A stretch of 10,686 bases of DNA, taken from positions 1 through 10,686 of the forward strand of contig SCQA01000007.1 in assembly GCA_004298725.1 (NCBI GenBank). The letters are read 5' to 3'. A program made the position numbers and the translations under genes. Below, piece by piece: positions 1 through 6,186 of this stretch (the stretch's first letter is position 1; every line of letters begins with the position of its first letter). The notes under the pieces are model-generated. The model was not told the DNA's origin. It saw only the letters and a list, made by a program, of their open reading frames with translations, and searched no databases. The DNA comes from a bacterium (GTDB taxonomy: Bacteria; Desulfobacterota; GWC2-55-46).

Positions 1-181
1 TGATTCTGTAGTCTCCCATGCGGAATCTTCTTTTATCTTCGCCTTTGAGTTTTTCAGACTGCGGATGAGGGTTTGGGTCTTCCTTGAGTGAAAGAATGAT
101 TTTGTCTATCTTGAGAAAGATGTGTTCTGGTACGGAGTCAAGCTCTTTTCTTGCGGATTTTTTTATGATTATCTCATACAT
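1..181 (-). CDS. RelE/ParE-superfamily toxin, N-terminal part (cut by window edge)
   Basis: The first 60 residues are visible and the C-terminus lies outside the window. The protein opens MYEIIIKKSARKELDSVP, continues with a K-rich helix (about 20-35) and then LKGEDKRRFRMGDYRI (about 45-60). This is the usual N-terminal layout of RelE/ParE toxins: a beta strand, two helices carrying K/R residues, then the L-K-G ... R-x-G-x-Y-R-I strand. Family members are ribosome-dependent mRNA interferases (RelE) or gyrase poisons (ParE); the part seen cannot separate these. The ATG at 181 lies inside the last codons of the upstream antitoxin gene (8-nt overlap), which is typical of translationally coupled toxin-antitoxin pairs. 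The catalytic C-terminal residues cannot be checked. Confidence 0.78.
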   Translation of the reverse strand, partial: MYEIIIKKSARKELDSVPEHIFLKIDKIILSLKEDPNPHPQSEKLKGEDKRRFRMGDYRI

Positions 182-365
182 GCTTGCGGGCTTTTCTCCT
201 TCTGCTGTATGCCTCGTAGCCTTCGCCTGCCTCGCTCTTCCTTTCCTCGATGGCCTTTAAATCAAGAACATCTTCAAGGAGTTTGTTGACCGTCTTTTTT
301 ACGGTAGTTGAAATTAAGGCCTGTAGCTCCCGAACGCTCAAGTCTTTTACGGTAGTTGCTCTCAT
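174..365 (-). CDS. Small antitoxin upstream of RelE-type toxin
   Basis: 63 residues, highly charged. The N-terminal half (about 1-35) is predicted helical with regular L/V spacing (VKDLSVRELQALI, then TVNKLLEDVLDL), and the C-terminal third is K/R/E-rich and probably disordered until toxin is bound. I see no Phd, RelB or MazE signature strong enough to name a family; the antitoxin call rests on its small size, its position directly upstream of the toxin and the 8-nt overlap with it. The start is well supported by an AAGGAGGTG Shine-Dalgarno on the minus strand just upstream (about 375-383). Two 14-bp direct repeats (297-310 and 345-358), 48 bp apart, encode the two TTVK segments. Such antitoxins usually repress their own promoter; a promoter lies at 399-426. 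Confidence 0.72.
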   Translation of the reverse strand: MRATTVKDLSVRELQALISTTVKKTVNKLLEDVLDLKAIEERKSEAGEGYEAYSRRRKARKHV

Positions 366-398
366 AATAAACGCACCTCCTTCTTTATGTCTTAAACG

Positions 399-426
399 AT
401 TATATAGTAAACGCGTTATTAATCAA
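399..426 (-). promoter_or_regulatory. Promoter of the toxin-antitoxin pair
   Basis: On the minus strand there is a -35 TTGATT (426-421), a 16-bp spacer and a perfect -10 TATAAT (404-399). The predicted transcript begins near 392 and has a leader of about 27 nt that includes the strong Shine-Dalgarno of the antitoxin gene. Confidence 0.6.
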
Positions 427-475
427 AGTTTTTTTATTAAATGGTTTTTGTTTAAGCGGACTAAGAGCAAAAGCG

Positions 476-504
476 TTGACACCGGTTTTTCTATGATATA
501 GCAT
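476..504 (+). promoter_or_regulatory. Candidate promoter of nadD
   Basis: A consensus -35 TTGACA (476-481) is followed after 17 bp by a weaker -10 TAGCAT (499-504). The start codon of nadD lies only 9 nt after the -10, so the predicted transcript would have a leader of about 3 nt. An alternative -10 (TATAGC, 497-502) would need a 15-bp spacer. It faces away from the toxin-antitoxin promoter. Confidence 0.42.
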
Positions 505-513
505 AAAGCCATA

Positions 514-1158
514 ATGCATATCGCGGTATTTGGCGGCACGTTTAACCCGATTCACTTCGCTCACCTTCGCATAGCCGAAGAGGTGCGCGAGCGCTTGTCT
601 CCGGAAAAAGTGCTCTTTGTTCCGGCGTTTATTCCTCCGCATAAAGACGCGGACACTGCCGCGCCCGCAACGCGCAGGCTTGAAATGGTCAGGCTTGCCA
701 TTGCCGGAAACCCGGCCTTCGAGGCGTCCGATATTGAATTGCGGCGCTTGGGCGTTTCTTACACGATAGATACGGTCAGGGAGCTGAAAACAAGCAACGC
801 GGGGCTCTCAATAAGCCTTATCGTGGGAAGCGATTCGTTTAATTCAATAACCACATGGCGCGACTTTGACGGCCTTATAAAAGAGGCAAGCTTTGTTGTT
901 GTGCCAAGGCCGGGCAACGCGGTTTTACAGCCAAGCGAAGCGCTTCCTGTTGAACTGGCGGAGAAGTTCTGGTATGATGCCGTCAAAGGCGCGTATTGCA
1001 ATCAATATGGCACGGGCGTTATTTATCTTGAAACGACGCTTATGGATATATCTTCATCCGGCATCAGAAAGCGGTTTATGGAGGGGCGTTCTGCAAAGTA
1101 TCTGCTGCCTTATAACGTGATAGAGTACATACTCGGGCACGGGCTTTATAAAAAATAG
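514..1158 (+). CDS. nadD: Nicotinate-nucleotide adenylyltransferase
   Basis: Transfers AMP from ATP to nicotinate mononucleotide to give deamido-NAD, the penultimate step of NAD synthesis in the cytoplasm. The 214 residues form one Rossmann-like nucleotidyltransferase domain. Visible family motifs are GGTFNPIHFAHL (7-18, carrying the HxxH of the ATP site), PPHK (41-44), SYTIDTV (82-88), GSDSF (105-109) and ISSSGIRKR (179-187, the second ATP-binding signature). The length matches the family (about 190-220). The ATG gives the canonical N-terminus directly before the first beta strand. No Shine-Dalgarno is seen in front of it, and a -35/-10 pair lies almost against the start codon. It is first in a nadD-rsfS pair, with 18 nt between its stop and the next apparent start. 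It is divergent from the toxin-antitoxin pair. Confidence 0.96.
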   Translation: MHIAVFGGTFNPIHFAHLRIAEEVRERLSPEKVLFVPAFIPPHKDADTAAPATRRLEMVRLAIAGNPAFEASDIELRRLGVSYTIDTVRELKTSNAGLSISLIVGSDSFNSITTWRDFDGLIKEASFVVVPRPGNAVLQPSEALPVELAEKFWYDAVKGAYCNQYGTGVIYLETTLMDISSSGIRKRFMEGRSAKYLLPYNVIEYILGHGLYKK

Positions 1159-1176
1159 ACATAGAGGAGAGCCACA

Positions 1177-1542
1177 CTGCAACCCAAGAAAAAAGCGCTT
1201 TATATAGCCGGTCTCGCGCACGGCAAGATGGCGACGGACGTGGTTATTCTGAACCTGAAAGGGTTTTCATCGGTAACGGATTACCTTTTAATATGCAGTG
1301 CGGAATCACAGAGGCAGGTGGAGGCCGTAGCGCGCGAGGTTGAAGACGGCCTTAGAAAAGAAGGCATTCGTCCGCTTGGCATGGAAGGAGTAAACGATGG
1401 CAGATGGGCGTTGCTTGATTTTAACGACGTTGTGGTGCACGTATTTCACGAGCCTATCCGTAAGTTTTACGATCTTGAAGGCCTGTGGGCCGATGCGCCA
1501 AGAACGGAAGTTAAAGACAAGCCCGCTAAAAAAAAGCAATAA
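1177..1542 (+). CDS. rsfS: Ribosomal silencing factor RsfS (Iojap/YbeB family), CTG start
   Basis: RsfS binds ribosomal protein uL14 and blocks joining of the 50S and 30S subunits, saving energy under nutrient limitation. Family features visible are DVVILNLKGFSSVTDYLLICSAES (near the start, counted from the CTG about 20-43), RQVEAVAREVED, the central GRWALLDFNDVVVHVFHE (conserved W/D and VHxF segments) and RKFYDLEGLWADAP. The first ATG (1228) would remove the N-terminal helix that normally precedes the first strand. An in-frame CTG at 1177 restores it and has a GAGGAG Shine-Dalgarno (1164-1169) at 7 nt; no ATG, GTG or TTG is available there. I therefore start at CTG, giving 121 residues; a conservative annotation would use 1228 (104 residues). 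The tail KDKPAKKKQ is lysine-rich. A terminator follows. Confidence 0.9.
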   Translation: MQPKKKALYIAGLAHGKMATDVVILNLKGFSSVTDYLLICSAESQRQVEAVAREVEDGLRKEGIRPLGMEGVNDGRWALLDFNDVVVHVFHEPIRKFYDLEGLWADAPRTEVKDKPAKKKQ

Positions 1543-1577
1543 GGCGTAAGCTGAATTTAAAGTTGCCGTAATCCACG

Positions 1578-1607
1578 CCCGGCTCTTTAGCAGAAGCCGG
1601 GTTTTTT
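1578..1607 (+). terminator. Intrinsic terminator after rsfS
   Basis: A 7-bp perfect stem CCCGGCT/AGCCGGG (1578-1584 with 1595-1601), a 10-nt loop, and six T residues (1602-1607) directly after the stem. It ends the nadD-rsfS unit, so rlmH needs its own promoter; a perfect TATAAT lies at 1623-1628 but no good -35 was found in front of it. Confidence 0.9.
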
Positions 1608-1653
1608 ATCATGAGCGGGCGTTATAATTAATCGGTAGCCACTTGGTGCTTCT

Positions 1654-2133
1654 TTGAAGATAATCTTTATTTCAGTAGGCAAGGCAAAAAAGCCGTATTT
1701 TAAAGACGCCGCAGAGCATTATATGAAAAGGATAAAGAGTTATTGCCGTTTTGAGCGCGTTGAAGTTAAAGAAGAGACGTATAATGCCGGCGTGCCCTTG
1801 CAGGAACTGCTTAAGAAGGAGGCCGGACGGATAATCGGCGCAATTGGAAATGGCGTGTTTTCCGTGGCGCTGTCTGAAAACGGCAAACAGATGACCTCGC
1901 GCGCCCTTGCCGGGTTTATACATGAATTCATGGCTGGCGGCAGGAGCGGCAAAAAGGACATAGCGTTCATAGTGGGCGGGCCTTACGGCTTGCACGCCTC
2001 TGTGCTTGAAGTCTCTGACATGGCTTTGTCGCTTTCCGCCATGACACTGCCTCATGATATGGCGGGAGTAATGCTTGCCGAGCAGGTTTACAGGGCGTTT
2101 ACCATAATAAAAGGCGAGCCGTATTCGCATTGA
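1654..2133 (+). CDS. rlmH: 23S rRNA (pseudouridine1915-N3)-methyltransferase RlmH
   Basis: A SPOUT-class enzyme that uses S-adenosylmethionine to methylate pseudouridine 1915 in helix 69 of 23S rRNA on assembled 70S ribosomes. The 159 residues match the family (about 155). Signature parts are MKIIFISVGK at the N-terminus, FIVGGPYGL (105-113, the knot glycines that hold SAM), LSLSAMTLPH (125-134) and the C-terminal RAFTIIKGEPYSH (the terminal Y/H segment is part of the active site). The start is TTG; no ATG or GTG lies in frame nearby and the TTG gives the family N-terminus. No clear Shine-Dalgarno precedes it. It lies downstream of the rsfS terminator, with a TATAAT box at 1623-1628 as the likely -10, and is followed after 28 nt by gpmI, so the two are probably co-transcribed. 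Confidence 0.95.
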   Translation: MKIIFISVGKAKKPYFKDAAEHYMKRIKSYCRFERVEVKEETYNAGVPLQELLKKEAGRIIGAIGNGVFSVALSENGKQMTSRALAGFIHEFMAGGRSGKKDIAFIVGGPYGLHASVLEVSDMALSLSAMTLPHDMAGVMLAEQVYRAFTIIKGEPYSH

Positions 2134-2161
2134 CCGCGGAAAGCGACATGGAGTTCAACCG

Positions 2162-3694
2162 ATGAAAAAGGTGTGTCTTATAATAATGGATGGCTGGGGC
2201 ATAAACCCGCGCATTGACGGAAACGCCGTAGCGCGGGCATTAACGCCTAATTTGACCGCGTTTTACAATAAATATCCGCTGACGTCGCTTGATGCGTCCG
2301 GCCTTTTTGTGGGACTACCGCAGGGGCAGATGGGCAACTCCGAGGTGGGGCACCTTACCATCGGAGCAGGCAGGGTAATATATCAGGAACTTACCCGCAT
2401 AAATAAAATTATAGAAGACGACGAGCTTGCAAATAATCCTGTTTTAACGGCGCTTGCAAAGAGCACGGCGTCAGGTAGCGGCGCGCTTCATCTTATGGGG
2501 CTTGTATCGGACGGCGGAGTGCACAGCCACATTGACCATTTGCACGCCCTTGTTGACGCGCTGAACGGAAAAGGGGTTAAGCGCATCTTCATACATGCGT
2601 TTCTTGACGGCAGGGATACGCCTCCGTCAAGCGGCCTTGGCTATGTAACGGCCCTTGACGAGCGGCTTAAAAAGACGGGCAAGGCGCGCGTTGCGAGCGT
2701 ATCAGGCCGTTTCTACGCCATGGATAGAGACAAGCGCTGGGACAGGGTAAAAAAAGCGTATGACGCGCTTACCTCCGGCGTCGGACACACGGCAACGGAT
2801 AGTGTCGGCGCAATTAAGCAGGCGTATGATAGAGGCGAAACGGACGAGTTCGTATCGCCTGCCATAATAACCGGAGCGGACGGGCCAATCGGTCTAATAT
2901 CAGACAATGACAGCGTTCTCTTTTTCAATTTTCGGGCGGACAGGGCAAGGGAGCTTGCAGAGGCGTTTATATCAGACGATTTTACCGGTTTTGACAGGGT
3001 AGTAAAGCCGCGCCTGAAGAGTTTTGTAAGCCTTACGGAATATGACGCGAGGTTTGCCATACCGACGGTATTCAAGCCGCAGTCAACAAAAAACATACTG
3101 GGCGAAGTTATAAGCAGAAATGGCTTTGGGCAGTTCCGCGTAAGCGAAACCGAAAAATACGCTCACGTGACTTTCTTTTTTAACGGCGGCGTTGAGGCTC
3201 CGTTTGAAGGCGAGGACAGGTTTTTGATACCGTCCGTAAAAGACGTGTCCACGTACGACAAAAAGCCTGAAATGCGCGCCATTGAAATAGCCGAGGCCGC
3301 GGTGGAAAAGATACGCGAAGGCAAATATTCATTCATGCTTATGAACTTCGCGAACGGCGACATGGTCGGCCACACCGGCGTAATGGACGCCGCGATAAAG
3401 GCGTGCGAGACTGTTGACAAGGCTGTGGGCATGGTGGTTAAAGCGGCGGCCAATGCGGGCTGGACAACTATAATAACGGCGGACCACGGAAACTGCGAGC
3501 AGATGATCGATTACGCAACCGGCAAGCCGCATACCGCGCACACGACAAACCCTGTGCCGTTTATTGTTGTGGACGACGGTTTCAAAGGAGTTGCCCTTAA
3601 AAAAGGCGGCGGTCTTAAAAATATAGCGCCAACCGTGCTTAAGTTTATGGGAATAGAAAAACCGGTTGATATGGACGCGGAGGCGCTTTTTTAG
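2162..3694 (+). CDS. gpmI: 2,3-bisphosphoglycerate-independent phosphoglycerate mutase
   Basis: Interconverts 3- and 2-phosphoglycerate in glycolysis and gluconeogenesis through a phosphoserine intermediate, using two Mn ions. The 510 residues equal the usual family length. The alkaline-phosphatase-like domain is split by the transferase domain, as expected: MDGWG (9-13, metal Asp10), QMGNSEVGHLTIGAGR with catalytic Ser60, SDGGVHSH (116-123), DGRDTPP (149-155), NFRADRARE (256-264, substrate arginines), NFANGDMVGHTG (395-406, metal ligands D400 and H404), TADHGN (439-444, D441/H442) and the last metal His near 460. The ATG has a GGAG Shine-Dalgarno (2150-2153) at 8 nt. It sits 28 nt after rlmH. 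No terminator with a T tract is seen downstream. Confidence 0.98.
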   Translation: MKKVCLIIMDGWGINPRIDGNAVARALTPNLTAFYNKYPLTSLDASGLFVGLPQGQMGNSEVGHLTIGAGRVIYQELTRINKIIEDDELANNPVLTALAKSTASGSGALHLMGLVSDGGVHSHIDHLHALVDALNGKGVKRIFIHAFLDGRDTPPSSGLGYVTALDERLKKTGKARVASVSGRFYAMDRDKRWDRVKKAYDALTSGVGHTATDSVGAIKQAYDRGETDEFVSPAIITGADGPIGLISDNDSVLFFNFRADRARELAEAFISDDFTGFDRVVKPRLKSFVSLTEYDARFAIPTVFKPQSTKNILGEVISRNGFGQFRVSETEKYAHVTFFFNGGVEAPFEGEDRFLIPSVKDVSTYDKKPEMRAIEIAEAAVEKIREGKYSFMLMNFANGDMVGHTGVMDAAIKACETVDKAVGMVVKAAANAGWTTIITADHGNCEQMIDYATGKPHTAHTTNPVPFIVVDDGFKGVALKKGGGLKNIAPTVLKFMGIEKPVDMDAEALF

Positions 3695-3728
3695 CCGTGA
3701 TAACTTCAAGTATTTTGTTTCACATAGT

Positions 3729-3791
3729 GCGAGGCGGTCGCCTCGCCGTTGTGCGCCGTCTACGAGATTCATAGCCGAAAAAATTAGACGG
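3729..3791. repeat. Two tandem dyad symmetries in the gpmI downstream spacer
   Basis: GCGAGGCG/CGCCTCGC (3729-3736 with 3739-3746) is a perfect 8-bp inverted repeat with a 2-base centre. Next to it CCGTCTA/TAGACGG (3756-3762 with 3785-3791) is a perfect 7-bp inverted repeat with a 22-base centre. Neither is followed by a T tract, so they do not look like intrinsic terminators. They fill most of the spacer before the promoter at 3799. Confidence 0.5.
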
Positions 3792-3798
3792 TAGAGCC

Positions 3799-3826
3799 TT
3801 GACAAAAATAACTGCGGGAGTAAAAT
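3799..3826 (+). promoter_or_regulatory. Promoter of the EF-Tu-like/zinc-ribbon unit
   Basis: A perfect -35 TTGACA (3799-3804), a 16-bp spacer and a -10 TAAAAT (3821-3826, five of six bases). The predicted start near 3833 gives a 60-nt AT-rich leader ending in the strong Shine-Dalgarno at 3877-3886. Confidence 0.68.
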
Positions 3827-3892
3827 TAAAGTAATATTTGTCAGTTGTTAAGCTTTATTCACCGCTGGATTTTATCAAGGAGGTGAGTGGCT

Positions 3893-4165
3893 ATGCTTGA
3901 GGAAAAAGTCGGTACAATAGACCATTTTTATACGCACCTTGGGGTGGCGGCCGTGAGGCTTCAAAGGGGGCTTAAGGTTGGCGATACGGTGCATATAAAA
4001 GGCCACACGTCCAATTTCTTGCAGATTATAGATTCCATTGAAAAAGAGCACCATCATGTGGCCGCGGCCAGAGGGGGCGAGTCGGTCGGCATAAGGCTTA
4101 CAGGCCGCGCGAGGGAGCACGACGCCGTCTATAAAATCATCGAGGAGAACGTGAGTGCCTCATAA
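3893..4165 (+). CDS. Stand-alone EF-Tu domain-II-like protein (translation elongation factor-like)
   Basis: 90 residues with no GTPase domain. The sequence reads as a single beta-barrel like domain II of translation GTPases: EEKVGTIDHFYTHLGVAAVRL (strands 1-2), LKVGDTVHIKGHTSNFLQIIDSI (the VGDxVxIKG core), then EKEHHHVAAARGGESVGIRL and a closing AREHDAVYKII strand. The A-x-x-G-x-x-V-G-(I/L) turn is typical of this barrel. Small proteins of this kind are commonly annotated translation elongation factor-like; their role is not established to my knowledge. I start at ATG 3893 rather than the GTG at 3887, because the AAGGAGGTGA Shine-Dalgarno is well spaced from the ATG and too close to the GTG. 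The end overlaps the downstream zinc-ribbon gene by 11 nt, implying translational coupling. Confidence 0.85.
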   Translation: MLEEKVGTIDHFYTHLGVAAVRLQRGLKVGDTVHIKGHTSNFLQIIDSIEKEHHHVAAARGGESVGIRLTGRAREHDAVYKIIEENVSAS

Positions 4166-4328
4166 AACAACATTATCCGGTTATCTTACTTGCCCCATGT
4201 GCGACGCTGAAGTGCCAATTTCAGGGGATGAAAAAGTAGGCGAGCAGGTCTTTTGCCCGTATTGCCAAACGCCTCTTGCGCTCAGAAAGACAAAGTTGGA
4301 TGAATATTTTTTGCAGGAAGATTTTTAA
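4155..4328 (+). CDS. Small zinc-ribbon protein, LysW-like
   Basis: 57 residues from a GTG start with a GAGGAG Shine-Dalgarno (4142-4147) at 7 nt, both inside the end of the upstream gene, so translation is probably coupled. Two Cys pairs, C13-P-M-C16 and C34-P-Y-C37, form a four-Cys zinc ribbon. Between them the pattern CDAEVPISGDEKVGEQVFC resembles LysW, the small amino-group carrier of lysine/arginine synthesis (C-P-x-C-x-A-x-I ... G-E-x-V-x-C-P-x-C). LysW ends in EDWGE, whose last Glu carries the substrate. This protein instead ends LQEDF, so the carrier role is unproven and it may simply be a zinc-binding partner of its neighbour. No lysine-synthesis gene is in the window. Confidence 0.8.
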   Translation: MPHKTTLSGYLTCPMCDAEVPISGDEKVGEQVFCPYCQTPLALRKTKLDEYFLQEDF

Positions 4329-4499
4329 GGCGGTTAAGCCGTAGTAGTACCTTGTAGTTGTTTTCGTCAATGAAGCTTAGATTTGTTACTCGCACCAGAC
4401 ATCGCAATGCTCTTGGGTACGCAAATTGAGTAATATCGCTGAGGCACAGGCCCCGTACGGGTTTCCTTCGAGGAATATCACTTTATCGCCTTTCTCCAT
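4282..4499 (-). pseudogene. Coding-like remnant, apparently frameshifted
   Basis: On the minus strand, an ATG at 4499 opens a 37-codon frame (to the stop at 4386) with protein-like content: MEKGDKVIFLEGNPYGACA then a hydrophobic AILLNL. A second frame continues across its end to a stop at 4282-4284 with equally protein-like content (CLVRVTNLSFIDENNYKV, then LLRLNRLKNLP). Joined by one frameshift in the overlap, they would give a protein of about 70 residues downstream of rtcB. The last 47 bases overlap the zinc-ribbon gene on the other strand. No family is recognised, and chance open frames of this size are common, so confidence is low. Confidence 0.22.
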
Positions 4500-4525
4500 A
4501 ATTCCATTCTTATCATCCGATTCCT

Positions 4526-4559
4526 CCAATGAATGGGGAGAGGGTAGTGTAAGGTGAAG
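4526..4559 (-). repeat. Dispersed repeat, half copy A (3' side of rtcB)
   Basis: Read on the minus strand this contains TCACCTTAC, a short gap, then CCTCTCCCCA and a final TGG. The same blocks occur in the same order in copy B at 6082-6114 on the plus strand. Copy A lacks the second hairpin arm seen in copy B. Confidence 0.5.
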
Positions 4560-4574
4560 AAATGTTTTCGCCCT

Positions 4575-6038
4575 TTACCCCTTCACGCACACAAGAGGCC
4601 GTAGCCGCGCGACTTTGCGGTTTATGCCAGCCGCGTGCATTATTTCAACCACCTTATCAACGTCCTTGTACGCGCCCGGTGCTTCTTCGGCCACGCCGGA
4701 TCTACTGCCAGAGCGTATGAGTATGCCTTTTGCCTCAAGTGATTTTATAACTTCCGCGCCGCTCCATCTTTTTTTCGACGCTATGCGCGACATTGCCCTG
4801 CCCGCGCCGTGCACCGTGCTTCCGAATGTTTCCTCCATGCCTTTTTCAGTGCCGCATAGAATGTAAGAAGCCGTGCCCATAGTGCCGCCAACGAGCAGGG
4901 GTTGGCCTACTGCGCGGTATTTAGCCGGTATTTCTATTCTGCCCGGGCCAAAGGCGCGCGTAGCGCCCTTGCGGTGCACAAGCACTTCTTTGGTTACGTT
5001 GTCAATGTTGTGCGTTTCAACCTTGCAGGTGTTGTGCGCTACGTCGTAAAGAAGGCGTATTTTAGAGGTTGAAATTCCAAAGACGCGCGCGAATACGCCC
5101 CTTGCAAGGTGCGAAATTACCTGCCGGTTGGCAAAGGCCGAGTTTATGCCGCAGTTTACCGCGCCAAGGTAGCGTATTCCTTCCGCACTTTTTATCGGTG
5201 CGCATACAAGTTCCTTGTCTCTTATTGGTATGTTGTATCTTCTGCTTGCCTCTTCAAGAACTTTAAGATAATCCGTGCCTATCTGGTGGCCAAGCGCCCT
5301 GCTTCCGCAGTGTATGGCTATAAGTATCTGGTCCTTTTCAAGGCCGAAGGCGGTTGCGGCTTTTTCGTCGTAAATTTCCTCCACCCATTGCACTTCAAGG
5401 TAGTGGTTGCCGCTTCCAAGCGTACCCACTTGCCTGTATTGACGCTCCTTTGCCCTGTGGCTTACGGCATGGGGGTTGGCGCCTTTTACACAGCCGTGTT
5501 CTTCTGTGTATTCAAGGTCGTCTTTAGTGCCATAGCCGCGCTCGATTATAAAGGCGGAGCCGTTTATCAACAGTTCGTCTATTTCATGCTCTGAAAGTTT
5601 TATTTCTCCTGTCGAGCCTACGCCGGATGGCACGTCCCTGAAGAGCATCTCCGCAAGTTGAGCCTTTTTAGGCTCAACATCTTTTTTGTCAAGCGGGGTG
5701 GTCAGAACGCGCACTCCGCAGTTTATGTCAAAGCCCACTCCGGCAACGCTTATGACGCCGTAATTCATGTCAAAAGCGGCTACGCCGCCTATGGCAAAGC
5801 CGTAGCCCGGATGAATGTCCGCCATGGCAAGGGATGCTTTTTCAATGCCAGGAAGGGTTGCTACGTTTGCAACCTGCATAAGGGCGGGGGTAAGGCCGCT
5901 GTGTTTTTTTTCTTTTAATTCCATCACAAGCGCGTCAATGCCAACGCTGTCCGCGTATATGCGCCCGGGCACGAGCATACCGCTGGTTTTGGGTATTTCC
6001 CAGAGAAAGTCGGATATTTTTTTTACTTTAATGTCCAC
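4575..6038 (-). CDS. rtcB: RNA-splicing ligase RtcB
   Basis: GTP- and Mn-dependent ligase that joins RNA 2',3'-cyclic phosphate or 3'-phosphate ends to 5'-OH ends through a guanylylated histidine; in bacteria it acts in RNA repair. The 487 residues match the longer archaeal-type form. Active-site residues are all present: GVGFDINCGVR (D104, C107), GSGNHYLEVQ (N211, H212), AIHCGSRALGHQ (H243), DVAHNTCKVETH (H335) and STVHGAGRAMSR with nucleophile H410. The start is GTG at 6038 with a GAGG Shine-Dalgarno (6047-6044) at 5 nt. The archease gene lies upstream on the same strand, separated by 148 nt that hold a repeat hairpin. Bases in the repeat copies on both sides suggest local insertion. Expression with archease is likely, since no terminator with a T tract is seen between them. 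Confidence 0.97.
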   Translation of the reverse strand: MDIKVKKISDFLWEIPKTSGMLVPGRIYADSVGIDALVMELKEKKHSGLTPALMQVANVATLPGIEKASLAMADIHPGYGFAIGGVAAFDMNYGVISVAGVGFDINCGVRVLTTPLDKKDVEPKKAQLAEMLFRDVPSGVGSTGEIKLSEHEIDELLINGSAFIIERGYGTKDDLEYTEEHGCVKGANPHAVSHRAKERQYRQVGTLGSGNHYLEVQWVEEIYDEKAATAFGLEKDQILIAIHCGSRALGHQIGTDYLKVLEEASRRYNIPIRDKELVCAPIKSAEGIRYLGAVNCGINSAFANRQVISHLARGVFARVFGISTSKIRLLYDVAHNTCKVETHNIDNVTKEVLVHRKGATRAFGPGRIEIPAKYRAVGQPLLVGGTMGTASYILCGTEKGMEETFGSTVHGAGRAMSRIASKKRWSGAEVIKSLEAKGILIRSGSRSGVAEEAPGAYKDVDKVVEIMHAAGINRKVARLRPLVCVKG

Positions 6039-6081
6039 TGTTTCCTCGTAATTCGCAATTCACGCACTCGTTTGATTCTTC

Positions 6082-6131
6082 CCCCTCACCTTACTCCTCT
6101 TCCCCACCAAATGGCAAATGGGGGAGAGGAG
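6082..6131 (+). repeat. Dispersed repeat with hairpin, copy B (5' side of rtcB)
   Basis: CTCCTCTTCCCC (6094-6105) pairs with GGGGGAGAGGAG (6120-6131) over 12 bp, with one T-G wobble and a 14-nt loop. The flank CCCTCACCTTAC is shared with copy A at 4526-4559, which is in the opposite orientation. There is no T tract on either strand, so it looks like an extragenic repeat rather than a terminator. It separates archease from rtcB. Confidence 0.6.
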
Positions 6132-6186
6132 ATCGCGGTAATGTTGGACAAGGGGGATTATTTAAACTCCGCAACCGTACAATGGT

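Noticed and set aside
1672..2130. Open frame of 152 codons on the minus strand
   Set aside because: Antisense to rlmH, which has all family motifs; no independent signal.
2713..3096. Open frame of 127 codons on the minus strand
   Set aside because: Antisense to the middle of gpmI; Ser/Leu-rich shadow.
3329..3805. Open frame of 158 codons on the minus strand
   Set aside because: Mostly antisense to gpmI and runs into the promoter and hairpin spacer; residues look random and basic.
5109..5594. Open frame of 161 codons on the plus strand
   Set aside because: It lies fully antisense to rtcB, whose motifs are complete; its composition mirrors rtcB codons.
6094..6131. Hairpin between archease and rtcB as an intrinsic terminator
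   Set aside because: No T tract on either strand after the stem.
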